Shown here: in pieces, positions 50,887 through 61,740 of the stretch
How the letters are laid out: each line of letters starts with the position of its first letter
Position numbering within the stretch: position 1 is the stretch's first letter
Assembly: GCA_944472135.2 (NCBI GenBank)
Contig: OX235264.1
Coordinates: 118,635,809 to 118,699,808, forward strand
Length of the DNA stretch: 64,000 nt
From: Trichobilharzia regenti
Taxonomy: Eukaryota > Platyhelminthes > Trematoda > Strigeidida > Schistosomatidae
Direction of reading: 5' to 3'
Translations under genes and position numbers: made by a program
Notes under the pieces: model-generated
The model's input: only the letters and a program-made list of their open reading frames with translations
Database searches by the model: none
Told to the model about the DNA's origin: nothing

Positions 50887-51531
50887 TCAACACTCTTCCA
50901 ACTCCTCTTCACACGATCTCCTCCACGTCACCCTTGGACGTTCCACTCGCCGCTTCCCTTTCGGGTTCCACTCAAGGGCTTGACGCGCGATGTCACCCAG
51001 CGGTATCCTCAGCGAGTGTCCGATCCACCTCCACTTTCTCCTGCATATTTGTTGGTTGGCGATTGGTTCTTGCTTTGTTTGTTCCCATAGTTTCTTGTTG
51101 GTGATTCTTTCCGGCCCGGCCATCTGATCTTCAGTATGGAGCCAGCGAAGACAGTTGTTAATAAAGGTCTGCAACAGGCTGTTGGAAATATACTTTGTGA
51201 CCCTCCAAGTTTCTGATCCGTATAGAAGAAATGACTTTACGTTTGTATTGAAAATCCGAATTTTGTTGGTGATGCTGAGTGACGAAGATTTCCAGATTGA
51301 TTTCAGGCTGATGAATGTGTTTCTCGCCTTCCCGATTCTCACTCGATTTGACATCCTCGTTCGTTCCGACTGCCTGTAGTTGAGACAATGCTCCCTAGAT
51401 AAGTGAATGAAGTAACCTCTTTCAAATCCCTCCCGTTGATGGTGATTGACGTTGGATGTTGTTGCTGTTGGTTGGTTGGTTATTTTCATCACCTCCGTCT
51501 TGTCTATGTTCACCTGGAGTCCTGTCTTCAC
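50887..51531 (-). CDS. RTE C-terminal domain (copy 2)
   Basis: 214 codons: TGLQVNIDKTEVMKITNQ, a short frame excursion, then RIGKARNTFISLKSIWKSS, FLLYGSETWRVTK, NNCLRWLHTEDQMAGPERIT and WRWIGHSLRIPLGDIARQAL. The end is GRPRVTW-like (RVERPRVTWRRSCEEELEE). Confidence 0.8.
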   Translation of the reverse strand: MKTGLQVNIDKTEVMKITNQPTATTSNVNHHQREGFERGYFIHLSREHCLNYRQSERTRMSNRVRIGKARNTFISLKSIWKSSSLSITNKIRIFNTNVKSFLLYGSETWRVTKYISNSLLQTFINNCLRWLHTEDQMAGPERITNKKLWEQTKQEPIANQQICRRKWRWIGHSLRIPLGDIARQALEWNPKGKRRVERPRVTWRRSCEEELEEC

Positions 51532-51602
51532 TGGCTGCTTCTTCGACCAGTTTGTCGGTTTTCGCTTGTAAGTCTTCGATTTTGTGTGACATCAAACATA
51601 AG

Positions 51603-52513
51603 TCATCCACGCGCAAAATCCAGGTCTTCTAGGTTCTTCACGTCGGTCCAGGATATTCCTGTCTTCTCGTTTCCCATGGTCTGACGCATAGTCCAGTCCA
51701 CCACAATTAGGAATATCATTGGTGATAATAAGCACCCTTGTCTGACTCCTGTGTTTACTCCAAACGCCTCGCTGAGTCTTCCTTTGAGGATCGCTTCGCA
51801 GGTGCCGTTGTTGTACAGCTGAATAAGGTTGATGAATATTTGGGGTACGCCGTAGTACTCGAGTAATTTCCAAATTACTTCGCGATCGACGCTGTCGAAG
51901 GCCTTCTCAAAGTCTATAAAGTTGAAGTAGAGGTTTGATTGCCATTCCATGCTTTGTTCTGTGATGATGGTGCATCGAGTTGCAATTTGGTCAGTACATG
52001 ATTTGCCTTTTCTTGATTCCAGCTTGTTCTGGTCGGAGTTCTGTCTCCAGTGCAACCTTTAATCTCTCCAGGATGATGCGACTCAGGATTTTACTTGGCG
52101 TTGACAGGAGCATGATTCCTCGCCAGTTCTTGCAGAGTGAGGCCTAAGTCTCCATTCTTTGTTAGTTTCTCGAGGTAACCTTTCCTCCAGTCAGTAGGCA
52201 CCTTTCCCTCCTTCCAGACCTTTTGCAATAATGGAGTCAGCATGTCTGCTGTCGTCTCTGGGTCTGCTTTCAATGCTTCAGGGGGTATTCCATCTGATCC
52301 GGCTGTTTTTCCAGCTTTCAGAAGTTTGATTGCGTTCAAGACTTCAGCTCTCATTGGAGGATTGGTGTCAACTTGCAGTTGTGTGCGCGCTGTTTTTGGT
52401 ATTTCTGGACGGTTTGCAGGTGATGGTCGGTTCAAGAGTCCTCTGAAGTGATCCGCCCATTGTTTAATCTGTCTTCCTTCCTTGGTAATTTGGTTCCCTT
52501 GGCTGTTTTTCAT
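51603..52513 (-). pseudogene. RTE reverse transcriptase core (copy 2), frameshifted
   Basis: Two overlapping frames hold AGSDGIPPEALK and LEKLTKNGDLG (52513-52091), then YFNFIDFEKAFDSVDREVI, FGVNTGVRQGCLLSP and LEDLDFARG (52055-51603). The last block is the FADD box opened by a 4-nt insertion. Confidence 0.8.
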
Positions 52514-52523
52514 AAGTTTCGTT

Positions 52524-53870
52524 TTAAAAATCGCCGAAAAGATATCTTTGCTGAACTTCGTGTTCTCTTCTTTCTAAAGACTTGGTTATCTGATATAGTG
52601 TCCTCAGGTTCATTTTGCCTGCTGCCTTCTCAGCTTCAGTGGCCAGGTTGTCATTGAATCGTCTTTTGTCCTTCCTAGCACTTTTCTTCACTTCTTTGTC
52701 CAATGCTTTGTAAGTTGAGCTCAGCGTCTCCTTCTCCTGTCCGTCCTTGCATTGAATCATTTTCTCTTTCACCAATCTCCGCTCTTCTATTAATTTCCAA
52801 GTGTCCGTTGAGAGCCATTCCTTGTCTTGTCTCTTTTTTCTTCCTAGAACCGTTGAACACGTTTCGTTGAGAATCGCTTTCATGGACTTCCAATGTCCTT
52901 CCACGCATGATTCTTCAGTGATGTCGCATAGTGTTTCCTGCTTTGCTCTGACAGTTGCAGTGAAGGTGTCCTTTGTGGTTGTGTCCTTCAGTAATTGAGT
53001 GTTGAACATGCATTGTGGCCTATCCCCAGCTATCCTCGAGGCTTTTAGTTTCACCTTGAAAGTCCCTTGTACTAGATAGTGGTCTGAACCCACATCTGCT
53101 CCTCTCCTCGACCTTGTGTCCAGTAAGCTCCGTCTCCACTTTCTTGAAATTGAGATGAAGTCTATTTGATTCTTGGTGTTTCCATCTGGTGAAATCCATG
53201 TCGTCTTGTGTATATCCTTGTGTCTGAACATACTACCACCAATCACCCAATCATTGAAGGCGCAGAAGTCTGAGAAGAGTTTGCTATTTTCCTTCATTTC
53301 GCCGAGGACCTCTCGCACCATGCTGAGTTCTCTTCCTGTGTTGTCTCCTCCCAGCTTCGCATTCATGTCGCTCATCAGGATTTTGATATCGCCATTTGGG
53401 ACGTTGTGCATTATTGCTTGTAGTTGTCTGTAGAACGCCTCCTTCTTCTCTTGTTCTGAGACGTTTGTAGGTGCATAACATTGAATGATTGTAGCCTTCC
53501 TTCCTTTTGAGTTGAACCTGACTGTCATTATTCTGGAGGAGATTGGTTCCCACTGCATGAGAGCTTTGGTTGCTGTTGGTGACATCATGATGGCCACTCC
53601 CTCGGTGTGCTCATGGTTGTCCTCTGGGCGGCCAGAATAGATTACTGTCTCTCCAGTAGGTAGTTGGCACCTTCCAGTTCCGTTCCATCTGCTGTCGCAG
53701 ATTCCCAACACTTCTATTCTGTACCTTCTCAATTCAGCGGCTATCTGGGCAGCCTTTCCAGTTTCATACATTGTACGAACATTCCAGGTACCCATCCTTA
53801 CTTTTGCTTTCATCGAAAGAAGGCACATCGGCTGACTGGCTTCCCGAAGGCTTTCACCAGCCTGCGTCAT
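52524..53870 (-). CDS. RTE endonuclease and RT start (copy 2)
   Basis: 448 codons. Same start and endonuclease blocks as copy 1 (GTWNVRTMYETGK, QCYAPTNVSEQEK, LMSDMNAKLGGDN with Gly changed to Ser, GSDHYLVQG). There is no stop at the copy 1 TGA position. It ends after YQITKS because of the ~34-bp extra segment. Confidence 0.85.
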   Translation of the reverse strand: MTQAGESLREASQPMCLLSMKAKVRMGTWNVRTMYETGKAAQIAAELRRYRIEVLGICDSRWNGTGRCQLPTGETVIYSGRPEDNHEHTEGVAIMMSPTATKALMQWEPISSRIMTVRFNSKGRKATIIQCYAPTNVSEQEKKEAFYRQLQAIMHNVPNGDIKILMSDMNAKLGGDNTGRELSMVREVLGEMKENSKLFSDFCAFNDWVIGGSMFRHKDIHKTTWISPDGNTKNQIDFISISRKWRRSLLDTRSRRGADVGSDHYLVQGTFKVKLKASRIAGDRPQCMFNTQLLKDTTTKDTFTATVRAKQETLCDITEESCVEGHWKSMKAILNETCSTVLGRKKRQDKEWLSTDTWKLIEERRLVKEKMIQCKDGQEKETLSSTYKALDKEVKKSARKDKRRFNDNLATEAEKAAGKMNLRTLYQITKSLERREHEVQQRYLFGDF

Positions 53871-54089
53871 TACACTTCCCCGATTCCAGCGAAAAATTTG
53901 GGTATTGTTTATGTTTTTGGAATTTTTAATATATTTATTTGTTGAAGTTTCTGTAGCGATTTGGTTGTTTTACAGGGGTGGAGTTGCTAGCACCACGCCT
54001 CAACCATCCCTCTTTACCCGGGCTTGGGACCGGCTAGAAAACTAGTTAGCTAGTAGCCTAGCAAGCTAGTATCTGGCGAGGTTTATATC

Positions 54090-54246
54090 GTAGACGTGGA
54101 TAAATTCCTCTGGTTAATTTTGTTTTATTTTTTAATTTTATTTATATTTTAAGTTACTCAGATGCGATACAGTGACAAATGCTCAGAATTCCATTCTGTA
54201 TTATAATTACTGTTTTTGGAATGAAGTAAATTATTATTATTATTTG
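54090..54246 (+). mobile_element. CR1-type LINE 3' tail fragment
   Basis: A T-rich stretch followed by GCTCAGAATTCCATTCTG, ACTGTTTTTGGAATGAAG and TTATTATTATTATT parallels the LINE end at 7330-7519. Confidence 0.5.
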
Positions 54247-54374
54247 CCAATCAATACCTATCGGAATAAAGCAAGAACAACAGAAGTTTTGCAGAATAAA
54301 ATCGGGTACCATCAGTGTTTATGTCGTTGGCTTCTTATCAGCTGTTCACAACTCAAAAACACTAGCAAATATAT

Positions 54375-54520
54375 CTACAGAAAGAACTTTAACATGAATT
54401 CTTTCAAGGATGCAGACACGTCTTGCTGACGAGTGCCAACTGGCATGGAACTTAGGTCCCAGGCATTCTGCTGATTGCCTCTAACCGTCTAACATCAACA
54501 ATTCAAAGATCTTCAAGTAT
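54375..54520 (+). repeat. Sm-alpha-like SINE 3' part (hammerhead type 3)
   Basis: CTTGCTGACGAGTGCC, AACTGGCATGGAACTTAGG, TCCCAGGCATTCTG. The CTGACGA core is intact, with stem II GTGCC-AACT-GGCAT, but GAAA has become GGAA, so cleavage is unlikely. Confidence 0.6.
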
Positions 54521-54539
54521 TGGTTTTTTAGGAGGGTTT

Positions 54540-54720
54540 TATTGTTTGGATGGAGGATTTCATCATGAGCTGACATCAGTTAGAGAACGACTGGAAAACC
54601 ACAACTGAAGTACTAAACAGTTGTTTCGTCCTAGTTTAAGACCCTTCATCTGTACGCACCCACCGTCTGGATTCTAACCCGGAACCTTCTGGTTACAAGG
54701 TGAGCTCGTAGACCCCTTGT
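54540..54720 (-). repeat. Sm-alpha-like SINE (type 2), left arm of palindrome
   Basis: The minus strand reads CAGATGAAGGGTCTTAAACT, AGGACGAAACAACTG, then GTGGTTTTCCAGTCGTTC. A tRNA-like head with AGGTTCCGGGTTAGAATCC lies next to it. About 85 bp is the reverse complement of 54741-54830. Confidence 0.6.
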
Positions 54721-54850
54721 CCACCCACTGCCTCGCCTGATAAAGAGTCCCAAACTAGGAAGAAACAACGGTTCAGTACTGTAGTTGTGGTTTTCCAGTG
54801 GTTCTCTAACTGATGCCAGCTCATGATGAAATCCTTCACCCAATTCAGAG
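54721..54850 (+). repeat. Sm-alpha-like SINE (type 2), right arm of palindrome
   Basis: CTGATAAAGAGTCCCAAACT, AGGAAGAAACAACGGTTC, AGTACTGTAGTTGTGG. The hammerhead G8 is changed to A and stem II is damaged. Arms continue through GCCAGCTCATGATGAAATCC. Confidence 0.6.
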
Positions 54851-55366
54851 ATCACCCTATGGCGAGCTACCTAGAATGATGGTCACATTCCAAACCTGAC
54901 TGATAGAATTCAGTCTGCACTGAACAAAGGACCACACATATTACATTAGTTACTAAAGTCCAATGAAAGCAATTTTAACACACTTGCACAGAGTTCATTT
55001 TTAAACAAAAATCAATCAATCAATATATGCATACAATAATAATATATAGTAAGAATAAACGCTTTATCCCAAACAATAATGATCATATACAATGGAAACT
55101 TTCTGGATTATTTAGTTACATGAAAGACAGAATGAAAATATCCAGTTACCAGGGCAAAGAAGGATCGATAACTGCTTCTTTCTCAAAAGCACAAATCTAT
55201 CTGTCTGTCCACCTGTGGCCTGTGGAATGTGGAGACTACTGAATTCCTGTTGGATTTTTGGAATAATTAAATCTTCTCTGTATATTCTGAAGGTTGAATG
55301 AGATGTTAGTGATACCATGTCACTTTATTTATAGAGGCAGTATTTACGCTTCTGTCTCTACGAACA
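54851..55366. other. No recognisable feature
   Basis: AT-rich, no signature recognised. Confidence 0.35.
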
Positions 55367-55560
55367 TATACCATTTGGCTCAGTGGTAAACAGGCTTAAC
55401 CCGTAACCTGAAATTTGCGTGTTCGATCACTGAAGGTGGTATCACGAGGGCGTACTGCTGAAGAGTTAGTCGCCTGTGGATCATCACTAGGGTGCTCAAT
55501 GGCCATCGGGGAGGTTCACGTTCGATTTCTAGACGACGTACTCATAAATATGGCTTAAAA
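55367..55560 (+). repeat. tRNA-headed SINE-like repeat, unclassified
   Basis: A-box-like TTTGGCTCAGTGGTAAACAG and B box GCGTGTTCGATCAC are about 45 bp apart. A GC-richer body follows. It matches neither tail family. Confidence 0.4.
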
Positions 55561-56075
55561 CACTAACTCGTTATAATCATTTTATAGAGGCTCCACACAG
55601 CCATGTGAGCCTGGAATAACTGAACATAGTTATTTCATCAAACATTTTGAAGTTTTCATTTAAGACGACATAGGATGATAATGATAATTTAAGGGGCGAT
55701 AAACCTAAATGTTAGACAGGCTAAACATTCAGAATCTAGAAAGCACAGAAAAGGATCGGAAGTAGTGTGAACCGGGCAATTATATACCATATGCTTAGTG
55801 TTTTGAAGTGGTAGCACCTGCTTCATCCGGTTGAGGTATTAAGGCGTTTCAGCCGGTAGGCGGAAAAGTATATCAGCCTCATTTTATAAAAAATCAATAA
55901 GCAATGTCTAACTTATGACCTTATCACGTCCTTCAATCCATTATATTGCGCAAATATCAGATATCACTCACTTTTACACGGGTCAGAGACTTATCTTGCG
56001 AGTCACATAAAAGATTTCCAACAAGTTACAGACTTCTATCAACAGCTGCCACCTTAACTGGTTGACACCATTATT
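55561..56075. other. No recognisable feature
   Basis: No coding or repeat signature apart from a TTA run at 56073-56094. Confidence 0.35.
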
Positions 56076-58140
56076 ATTATTATTATTATTATTATATCCT
56101 TTAATTCCTAGAGGAACATAGGGCTTCAGCTGCACATCCTCATTGCCTTCTGTTTTCTGCCAACGTTTTCACCCCGCTCCAAGTCCGCCCACATGCTTTC
56201 ATCTCCTCCTTCAAGTCACTCTCATACTGACGATCAACTCGCCGCTTCCTGTTCGGGTTCCACTCGAGCGAAGGCTTGCCTAGTGATGTTCCTTGACAGT
56301 TTCTTCAGAGTATGGCCAATCCATCTCCTGCTTATTTGTTGCACAATCGGTTCCTGCTGGGTTGGTTCGCCCCCAGAGATCCCTGTTGCTGATCTTTTCT
56401 CGCCGGCCATCTGATCTTTAGTAGTATTGAGCGAAGACAACTGTTAATGAAGGTCTGCAGTTTGTTTGAGATGCTCTTTATGACGCGCAGTGCAAGTCTC
56501 TGATCCGTATAGTCAGTAGTACTGACTACAAATTGAAGTTGAGAATCCGGATCTTATTTTTCATGCTGAGTGCTGGTGACCTCCACACAGACTTAAGAGT
56601 AATGAAAGCTTGTCTTAATTTTCCGATCCACGCTGCTTTGATATCTTCGTCAGTTCCGCCTGTAGTTGAAACGATGCTTCCCTGGTAGGTAGGTAAAGGA
56701 GGTTGTTTCTTTCAGATTCCCCTCATTTATTCTGATTGTTGTCTGTTGTTGTTGTTGCTGTTGGTGGTGTTGGCCAGTAATCTTCATCACCTCTGTTTTA
56801 TCTATGTTCACTTGAAGTCCTATCTTTTCTGGATGCTTCCTCTGCCAACTTGTTGGTTTTCACTTGCATATCTTCTAGTTTGTGGGAAATCAGACATATG
56901 TCATCGGTGAAGTCTAACTCCTCCAAGCTTTTTGTGTGAGTACATTTTATGCCTGTCTCCTCATTGCCCGTTGTCTGTCGCATTATCCAATCTACTGCAG
57001 TCAGGCTTCCGTAAGTTCCTGTTGTGAATTACTTGGCACGCAGCATTGTCGTATAACTGTTGGATGAGATGTATAATTGTCGATGGTACCCCGTAGTAGC
57101 GATTATATATTATTATTGCTCCCTTAGGTTCCTTGTGGAACATAGGGCTTCAACTGCACGTCTCCACCTGCCACTTCTGTCTTCTGCTGTACTTTTCACC
57201 TGCATCCATGTTAGTCAACACTCTTCCAACTCCTCTTCACACGATCTCCTCCATGTCACCCTTGGACGTTCCACTCGCCGCTTCCCTTTCGGGTTCCACT
57301 CAAGGGCTTGACGCGCGATGTCACCCAGCGGTATCCTCAGCGAGTGTCCGATCCACCTCCACTTTCTCCTGCATATTTGTTGGTTGGCGATTGGTTCTTG
57401 CTTTGTTTGTTCCCATAGTTTCTTGTTGGTGATTCTTTCCGGCCCGGCCATCTGATCTTCAGTATTGAGCGAAGACAGTTGTTAATAAAGGTCTGCAACA
57501 GGCTGTTGGAAATATACTTTGTGACCCACCCGCCAAGTTTCTGACCGGTATAGAAGAACTGACTTTACGTTTGTATTGAAAATCCGAAGTAGCGAAGTAG
57601 TTGCCAAATGACCACTCGATCGAAGCTGTTGAAGGCCTTCTCAAAGTCGATAAAGTTGAGATGAGAGTTGACTTCCATTCCAAGCTTTGTTCAATGATGA
57701 TCCGTCGAGTGGTGATTTGATCAATTGCGTTGACTTAAGTCTCCTTTCTTTGATAGTTTGAATAAGTATCCGTTCTTCCAATCCTCAGGTACTTTACCCT
57801 CTTTCCACATCTTCTCCAGAAGTGGCGTCATCAAGTCCGCTGTTGTCTCTGGGTCCATTTTCAATGCTTCTGCTGGGATTCCATCTGGTCCTGCTGCTTT
57901 TCCAGCTTTTAGCATCTTGGTTGCATTCAGGACTTCTGATTTCGTCGGAGGGTCGATGTTCACTGGTAGATCTGCTTCCATTGTTGGCGATGTTAGGCGC
58001 GTTGTAGGTGTTGGACGATTTAGAAGTCTTTTGAAGTGTTCAGCCCAGTGTTTTCTTTGCTCCACCTTTGTGGTGATTGACTTTCCATTGTCATCCTTTA
58101 CTGGCTTAATCTGTGTTGAACTTTTGTCCGATAGGTGCCC
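56076..58140 (-). mobile_element. RTE LINE, second subfamily, split by a younger RTE
   Basis: 56076-57102 and 57588-58140 read as one minus-strand RTE fragment (C-terminal domain through RT fingers). Frames include LEELDFTDDICLISHK-like blocks near 56960-56890 (intact TDD box), RYYGVPSTI at the split, and AGPDGIPAEALK and VPEDWKNGYLFKLSKKGD at 57721-58000. The younger RTE lies between. Confidence 0.75.
57103..57587 (-). mobile_element. RTE LINE 3' end (first subfamily), nested insertion
   Basis: 485 bp, 5'-truncated, bounded by AGTAGCGA on both sides (57095-57102 and 57588-57595). Very similar to 50771-51260, with a TTATTATTATATA tail. It interrupts the older RTE between YYGV and the preceding block. 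Confidence 0.85.
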
Positions 58141-58510
58141 ATACTGAAGATCAAATGGCCAGCCAACCAGAAAAATAAGCAACAAGTCAACAAGCAATAA
58201 CCGAGTGCTCAGCAAATATGTAGGAGAAAATAGAAATCATTGGACTGGGCATATATTGAGGATATGGTCGAGTGATATCGCATACCAGACCAGTGCTCGA
58301 GTGAATTCCCAATGAGAAGCGACGAGTGGGTCGCCGGTGCGAGGGTGACATGGAAGAGATAATTAGAGGAGGAGGAGTAGGAGATGAGAGACTGTGGGCA
58401 ATCGTGGGCCAGGCTGAAGAGGACGGCAGAAGATAGGAAGAAGTGAAGATGTGTCGTTGAAGCCCTATGTTCCGCTCGAAACCCAAGGGAACAATAATGA
58501 TCATAATAAT
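58141..58510 (+). mobile_element. RTE LINE 3' end, plus strand
   Basis: ACTGAAGATCAAATGGCCAG, GGCAGAAGATAGGAAGAAG, then TTGAAGCCCTATGTTCCGCT and AATAATGATC. This is the usual RTE 3' terminus, joined head-to-head to the minus-strand RTE at 58140. Confidence 0.7.
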
Positions 58511-58939
58511 GACATAATATGTACACCAGAAAAATTGTTTTAATGTGAAATTTCATTTAAAAAGTATACAAAAAATATAACTTGTCATTAAATCACCATG
58601 TCAACGGATTATGACGCCACATTTAGCGGGGATATGCAAGAAAGCCGGTCACTAAAATATTTAGCACACTTCATTTATTGATGGGAATCAGGGGATTAAA
58701 AATATGTTTCGAATAAACACTTGTTTCTCAAAGGTGTGAGTATATTTCATCGCTTCTATCTGATATTAATTCGTTTTATTGTTGTAATTCAATAGTCACG
58801 CCTTTTTCTTTCCTAATTCGCCCGGTTTAGTTCTATTTTAAGCGTTTTTTATTGTCAATTTTTAAATATTATTTCATTCTCATGAATGCCTTCAACCCAA
58901 AATCTTATCCTGCTTTTCATCTATATAAAGTGTTAATAT
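58511..58939. other. No recognisable feature
   Basis: AT-rich spacer between the RTE tail and the PLE terminal repeat. Confidence 0.4.
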
Positions 58940-60290
58940 TCTATATTAGTTTGATTATTAAAAGTATCACACAGTGAAACAGTATTGTATACTGGATGAC
59001 GTTTCGAACACAATTTATTGTTGATAATCATATCAATTTTTGTCACACGACTTCGAGATTTGATTTTTATAGTTTTCTCTGTCTTCTCCTATTTGTCTTA
59101 TGCGCAATAGAATTTTCCATATATCTGGGACAGGTGTTGAATCATTCCTATTACATGTATTCGCAGTTGATTCGATAAACAAAGCTTCTGTTATCAATCT
59201 CTCCCTATACCCTGTGACATTAGATCTTAAAACTGTCATCCTATCCCATCCATCCAATTGTATGGTTGTGTGTAACTGCATGTAGTGCTATAGCTGAACT
59301 ACTCTCTAGATTTCTTATCTTATTCGGGTCAACCAATCTAGATTTAGCTAGGTTTTTATGTTCGGCTAGTCTGACTGACTGCACCTGTTCTACTAGTTTG
59401 ACCTATGTATTTGACCTCACAATCATTGCAGGGTATTAGATAAATTAAATTGTTTTGTTTTAATGGCTCTACAGGATCCTTTAACCGACAAAGCTTGTTT
59501 CTAATTGAGTTTGTGGGTGGTTTGAATGCCGGCCACTTTTATTCCTGCCTTGTTAAGAATTCTGCGTAAGATTTCCGAGGTTCCTTCATTGTATGGATGT
59601 ACTACTGGTGATTTAGATTCTTTATTGTTAGTGTTGTCATTAATATTATTATTATTATCACCAATATTACTGTCATTATTATTATCAATATCGCTACTAT
59701 CATTATTTATTTTATTTTTACATTTACTTACATATTTCTTGACTAATTTATCCGGGTAATTATTAAGTTTCAAGGCTTCTTTTATGTGTCTCACTTCCTG
59801 TCTCAGATTTTCCTTGCTACTACTTAGTTTTTCTGCTCTATTACTTAAACATTTCACTAATCCTATTTTTACTGACATAGGATGGGATGATCGGAAATCC
59901 ATATATCTGTTTGAATGTGTGGGTTTTCTGTAAACACTAGTGTTTAGCTTCCCATCTTCTTTCCTTTTTACGTTGCAATCTAACATTGGAAGTTCCCCTT
60001 CCTGACTTTCCAATTCATAAGTGAATTGAATTGCCTCTACCTTCGAGTTGATGTGCTCGAAAAATCTATTTATATCTTGTGTTCTAAGTACAGTGAATGT
60101 GTCATCTACATACCTCCACCATACTTTTGGGGTGGAGGTGAACGACGTTTCAATCGCTATGCTTTCCCACCTATCCATGAATATATCTGCTACCACCGGG
60201 GATATTGGTGATCCCATGGCAACTCCCTCAGTTTGTTTGTATATTTTCCCTTGGAATTTAAATACTGTGTTAATAATAAGTGTTAATATG
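58940..60290 (-). mobile_element. Penelope-like element: RT palm to GIY-YIG end plus terminal repeat
   Basis: RT block (60217-59501) followed on the minus strand by a decayed CNDCEVKYIG-like GIY-YIG core around 59410-59380 and a C-terminal frame (59281-59033) with MTVLRSNVTGYRERLITEAL. It ends in a terminal repeat with GTGTTCGAAACGTCATCC at about 58990. The 5' part upstream of 60290 is missing. Confidence 0.75.
59501..60217 (-). CDS. Penelope-like reverse transcriptase, C-terminal half
   Basis: 238 codons. It opens with AMGSPISPVVADIFMDRWE, then WWRYVDDTFTVL (catalytic YVDD), ELPMLDCNVKRKEDGKLNTS and YRKPTHSNRYMDFRSSHP, the last two highly typical of Penelope RTs. A low-complexity DNNNDSNIGDNNNN linker replaces conserved sequence before EGTSEILRRIL. 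Upstream frames (KFQGKIYKQTEGVA to about 60290) belong to the same domain. Confidence 0.85.
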   Translation of the reverse strand: MGSPISPVVADIFMDRWESIAIETSFTSTPKVWWRYVDDTFTVLRTQDINRFFEHINSKVEAIQFTYELESQEGELPMLDCNVKRKEDGKLNTSVYRKPTHSNRYMDFRSSHPMSVKIGLVKCLSNRAEKLSSSKENLRQEVRHIKEALKLNNYPDKLVKKYVSKCKNKINNDSSDIDNNNDSNIGDNNNNINDNTNNKESKSPVVHPYNEGTSEILRRILNKAGIKVAGIQTTHKLN

Positions 60291-60459
60291 TTTTACAATT
60301 CAGACTGTGTTTATGCACACTGTCGATAAAATTTACTCATTTTTGACCAAAGGATTACTAAGTCTTAGCTAAGATTGCATATAACTCTAAGAATTCATTT
60401 GAAAGAAGGAAAGTATCATTAATTATTCAAGTATTGATTTTGTAGAGAATTTGTTCGAT

Positions 60460-60690
60460 TGGTTAGAGAACTTCATCATGAGTTGACATCAGTTAAAGAA
60501 AGTATGGAAAACCTGGAAGTACTGGAGAGCAGTTTTGTCTTCGTTTGAAACTATTTAGCAGTACGTACCTACCTCACTGTGATTCGAACCCAAGACCTTC
60601 CGTTTACAAGTTGGCGAGTTTGTAGACCACTAGGCCAATGAGACCCTGATCCAATCGCCAGTCAAGGAATTCCAACCTCTGACAATTCAC
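60460..60690 (-). repeat. Sm-alpha-like SINE (type 2), with tRNA head
   Basis: The minus-strand tRNA-like head has ATTGGCCTAGTGGTCTAC and B box TGGGTTCGAATCAC. The body carries a badly decayed hammerhead (AGTTTCAAACGAAGACAAAA, CTCCAGTACTTCCAGG). Confidence 0.6.
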
Positions 60691-60849
60691 AATATAGCGT
60701 GACCATTAGCCAACGTCACTAGCGGAGAGTATTTGTCTTCATACCTAAACTGCTGTACCGCACTGGTCACGACTTCACACTAGAACTCAGTTATTTACCT
60801 ACCTGAACAGGGCCAGTCTCTGCTGAGTATCAGATTAAACTGTCAGAAG

Positions 60850-61340
60850 TTGAGATTTATGGGCTGACGATGGAAGAAGGTCCCAGTGGCTTTTTGGCCT
60901 TCAAGCTAGCCGCATTGTAACCAAGAGGTCCTGCTTTAACGACAGAAGACAAGGACCAGGCAACAGATCGTTTATTGAGAAAATCAACAGATATTTATAG
61001 ATTTTCATGTACATTATTATTAGCATTATTGTTAGCAGAGAAGCAACGTCTTCTCATTGGTTGTCTTCTTGCTGAAGATTATTTTGTCATCTCTTTGTGG
61101 CCGTTTCTTAGACATTCCGGTGATATGTCTGCGAATCGTATCCTCTCACGCAAAGTTTTCTGTGATTGATTGTTGAGTTCCTCAAGGTTAGGCGTTGTTC
61201 TTGTTTTTTCTCATGACCAAGATTTGGGACGTGAGAACTGACGTAAATGTATGCTTACAATTTAGTCTTGCATACAGCTCTCACCACACTGGATTCATAC
61301 CACTGTCATGGGTGTGTACTACCGAAGAATTCACATGAAT
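60850..61340 (+). repeat. Sm-alpha-like SINE split by a solo LTR
   Basis: The tRNA-like head GGTCCCAGTGGCTTTTTGGC runs to AGGTCCTG at 60933. The B box and body resume after the LTR as CTGGATTCATACC and GGGTGTGTACTACC. Confidence 0.5.
60935..61288 (+). repeat. Solo LTR (same family as 25054 and 41850)
   Basis: TTTAACGACAGAAGACAAGG (first G lost) to CTCTCACCACA, 354 bp. It sits in the B box of a SINE. Flanks share only CTG. Confidence 0.6.
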
Positions 61341-61735
61341 TGGAATTGTTTCGGTGGTTTACTTGTAGAGTTCTCGCTAGCTTCGAAAGAGGTTTGGGTT
61401 CAATTCCTGGCCAACCCCATCCTGAACTCCATCTAACCGGTAGTAAGCATGGAAAACAGAGAGAGTTAAAAGGAGTCAGGTGTGTGACTTGCAACCCGCA
61501 CTGTTAATAAAACTTCGAAATCTACACAGAACACAGAGAAGGAAAAATTCTTATTCAAGTTAACATCCGAATGACAAATATTAAATTTAAATGATCTTTC
61601 AGAATTAAAGAGAAGACCATTAATGTGTATCAATATAGTATAGCAAAATCTAATTAAAATTAAAATCCTGAAAAGATTGCAATATCCACTGAGTGCAGGG
61701 TTTCTCCTGAAACAATCTGGATTCAAGTAAAATAG
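61341..61735. other. No recognisable feature
   Basis: AT-rich spacer up to the target duplication of the gag-only element. Confidence 0.4.
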
Positions 61736-61740
61736 GCTAT

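Larger units (their letters stand above)
50771..54083 (-). mobile_element. RTE LINE, near full length, copy 2
   Basis: About 3.3 kb, collinear with copy 1: 5' UTR 53871-54083, endonuclease and RT N-terminus in one frame (53870-52524), RT in shifted frames to 51603, C-terminal domain 51531-50887, (TTATTATTA) tail at 50775. Lesions: a ~34-bp extra segment near 52525-52560 absent from copy 1, and the same 4-nt insertion in the FADD box (51602-51616) as copy 1. Confidence 0.85.
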
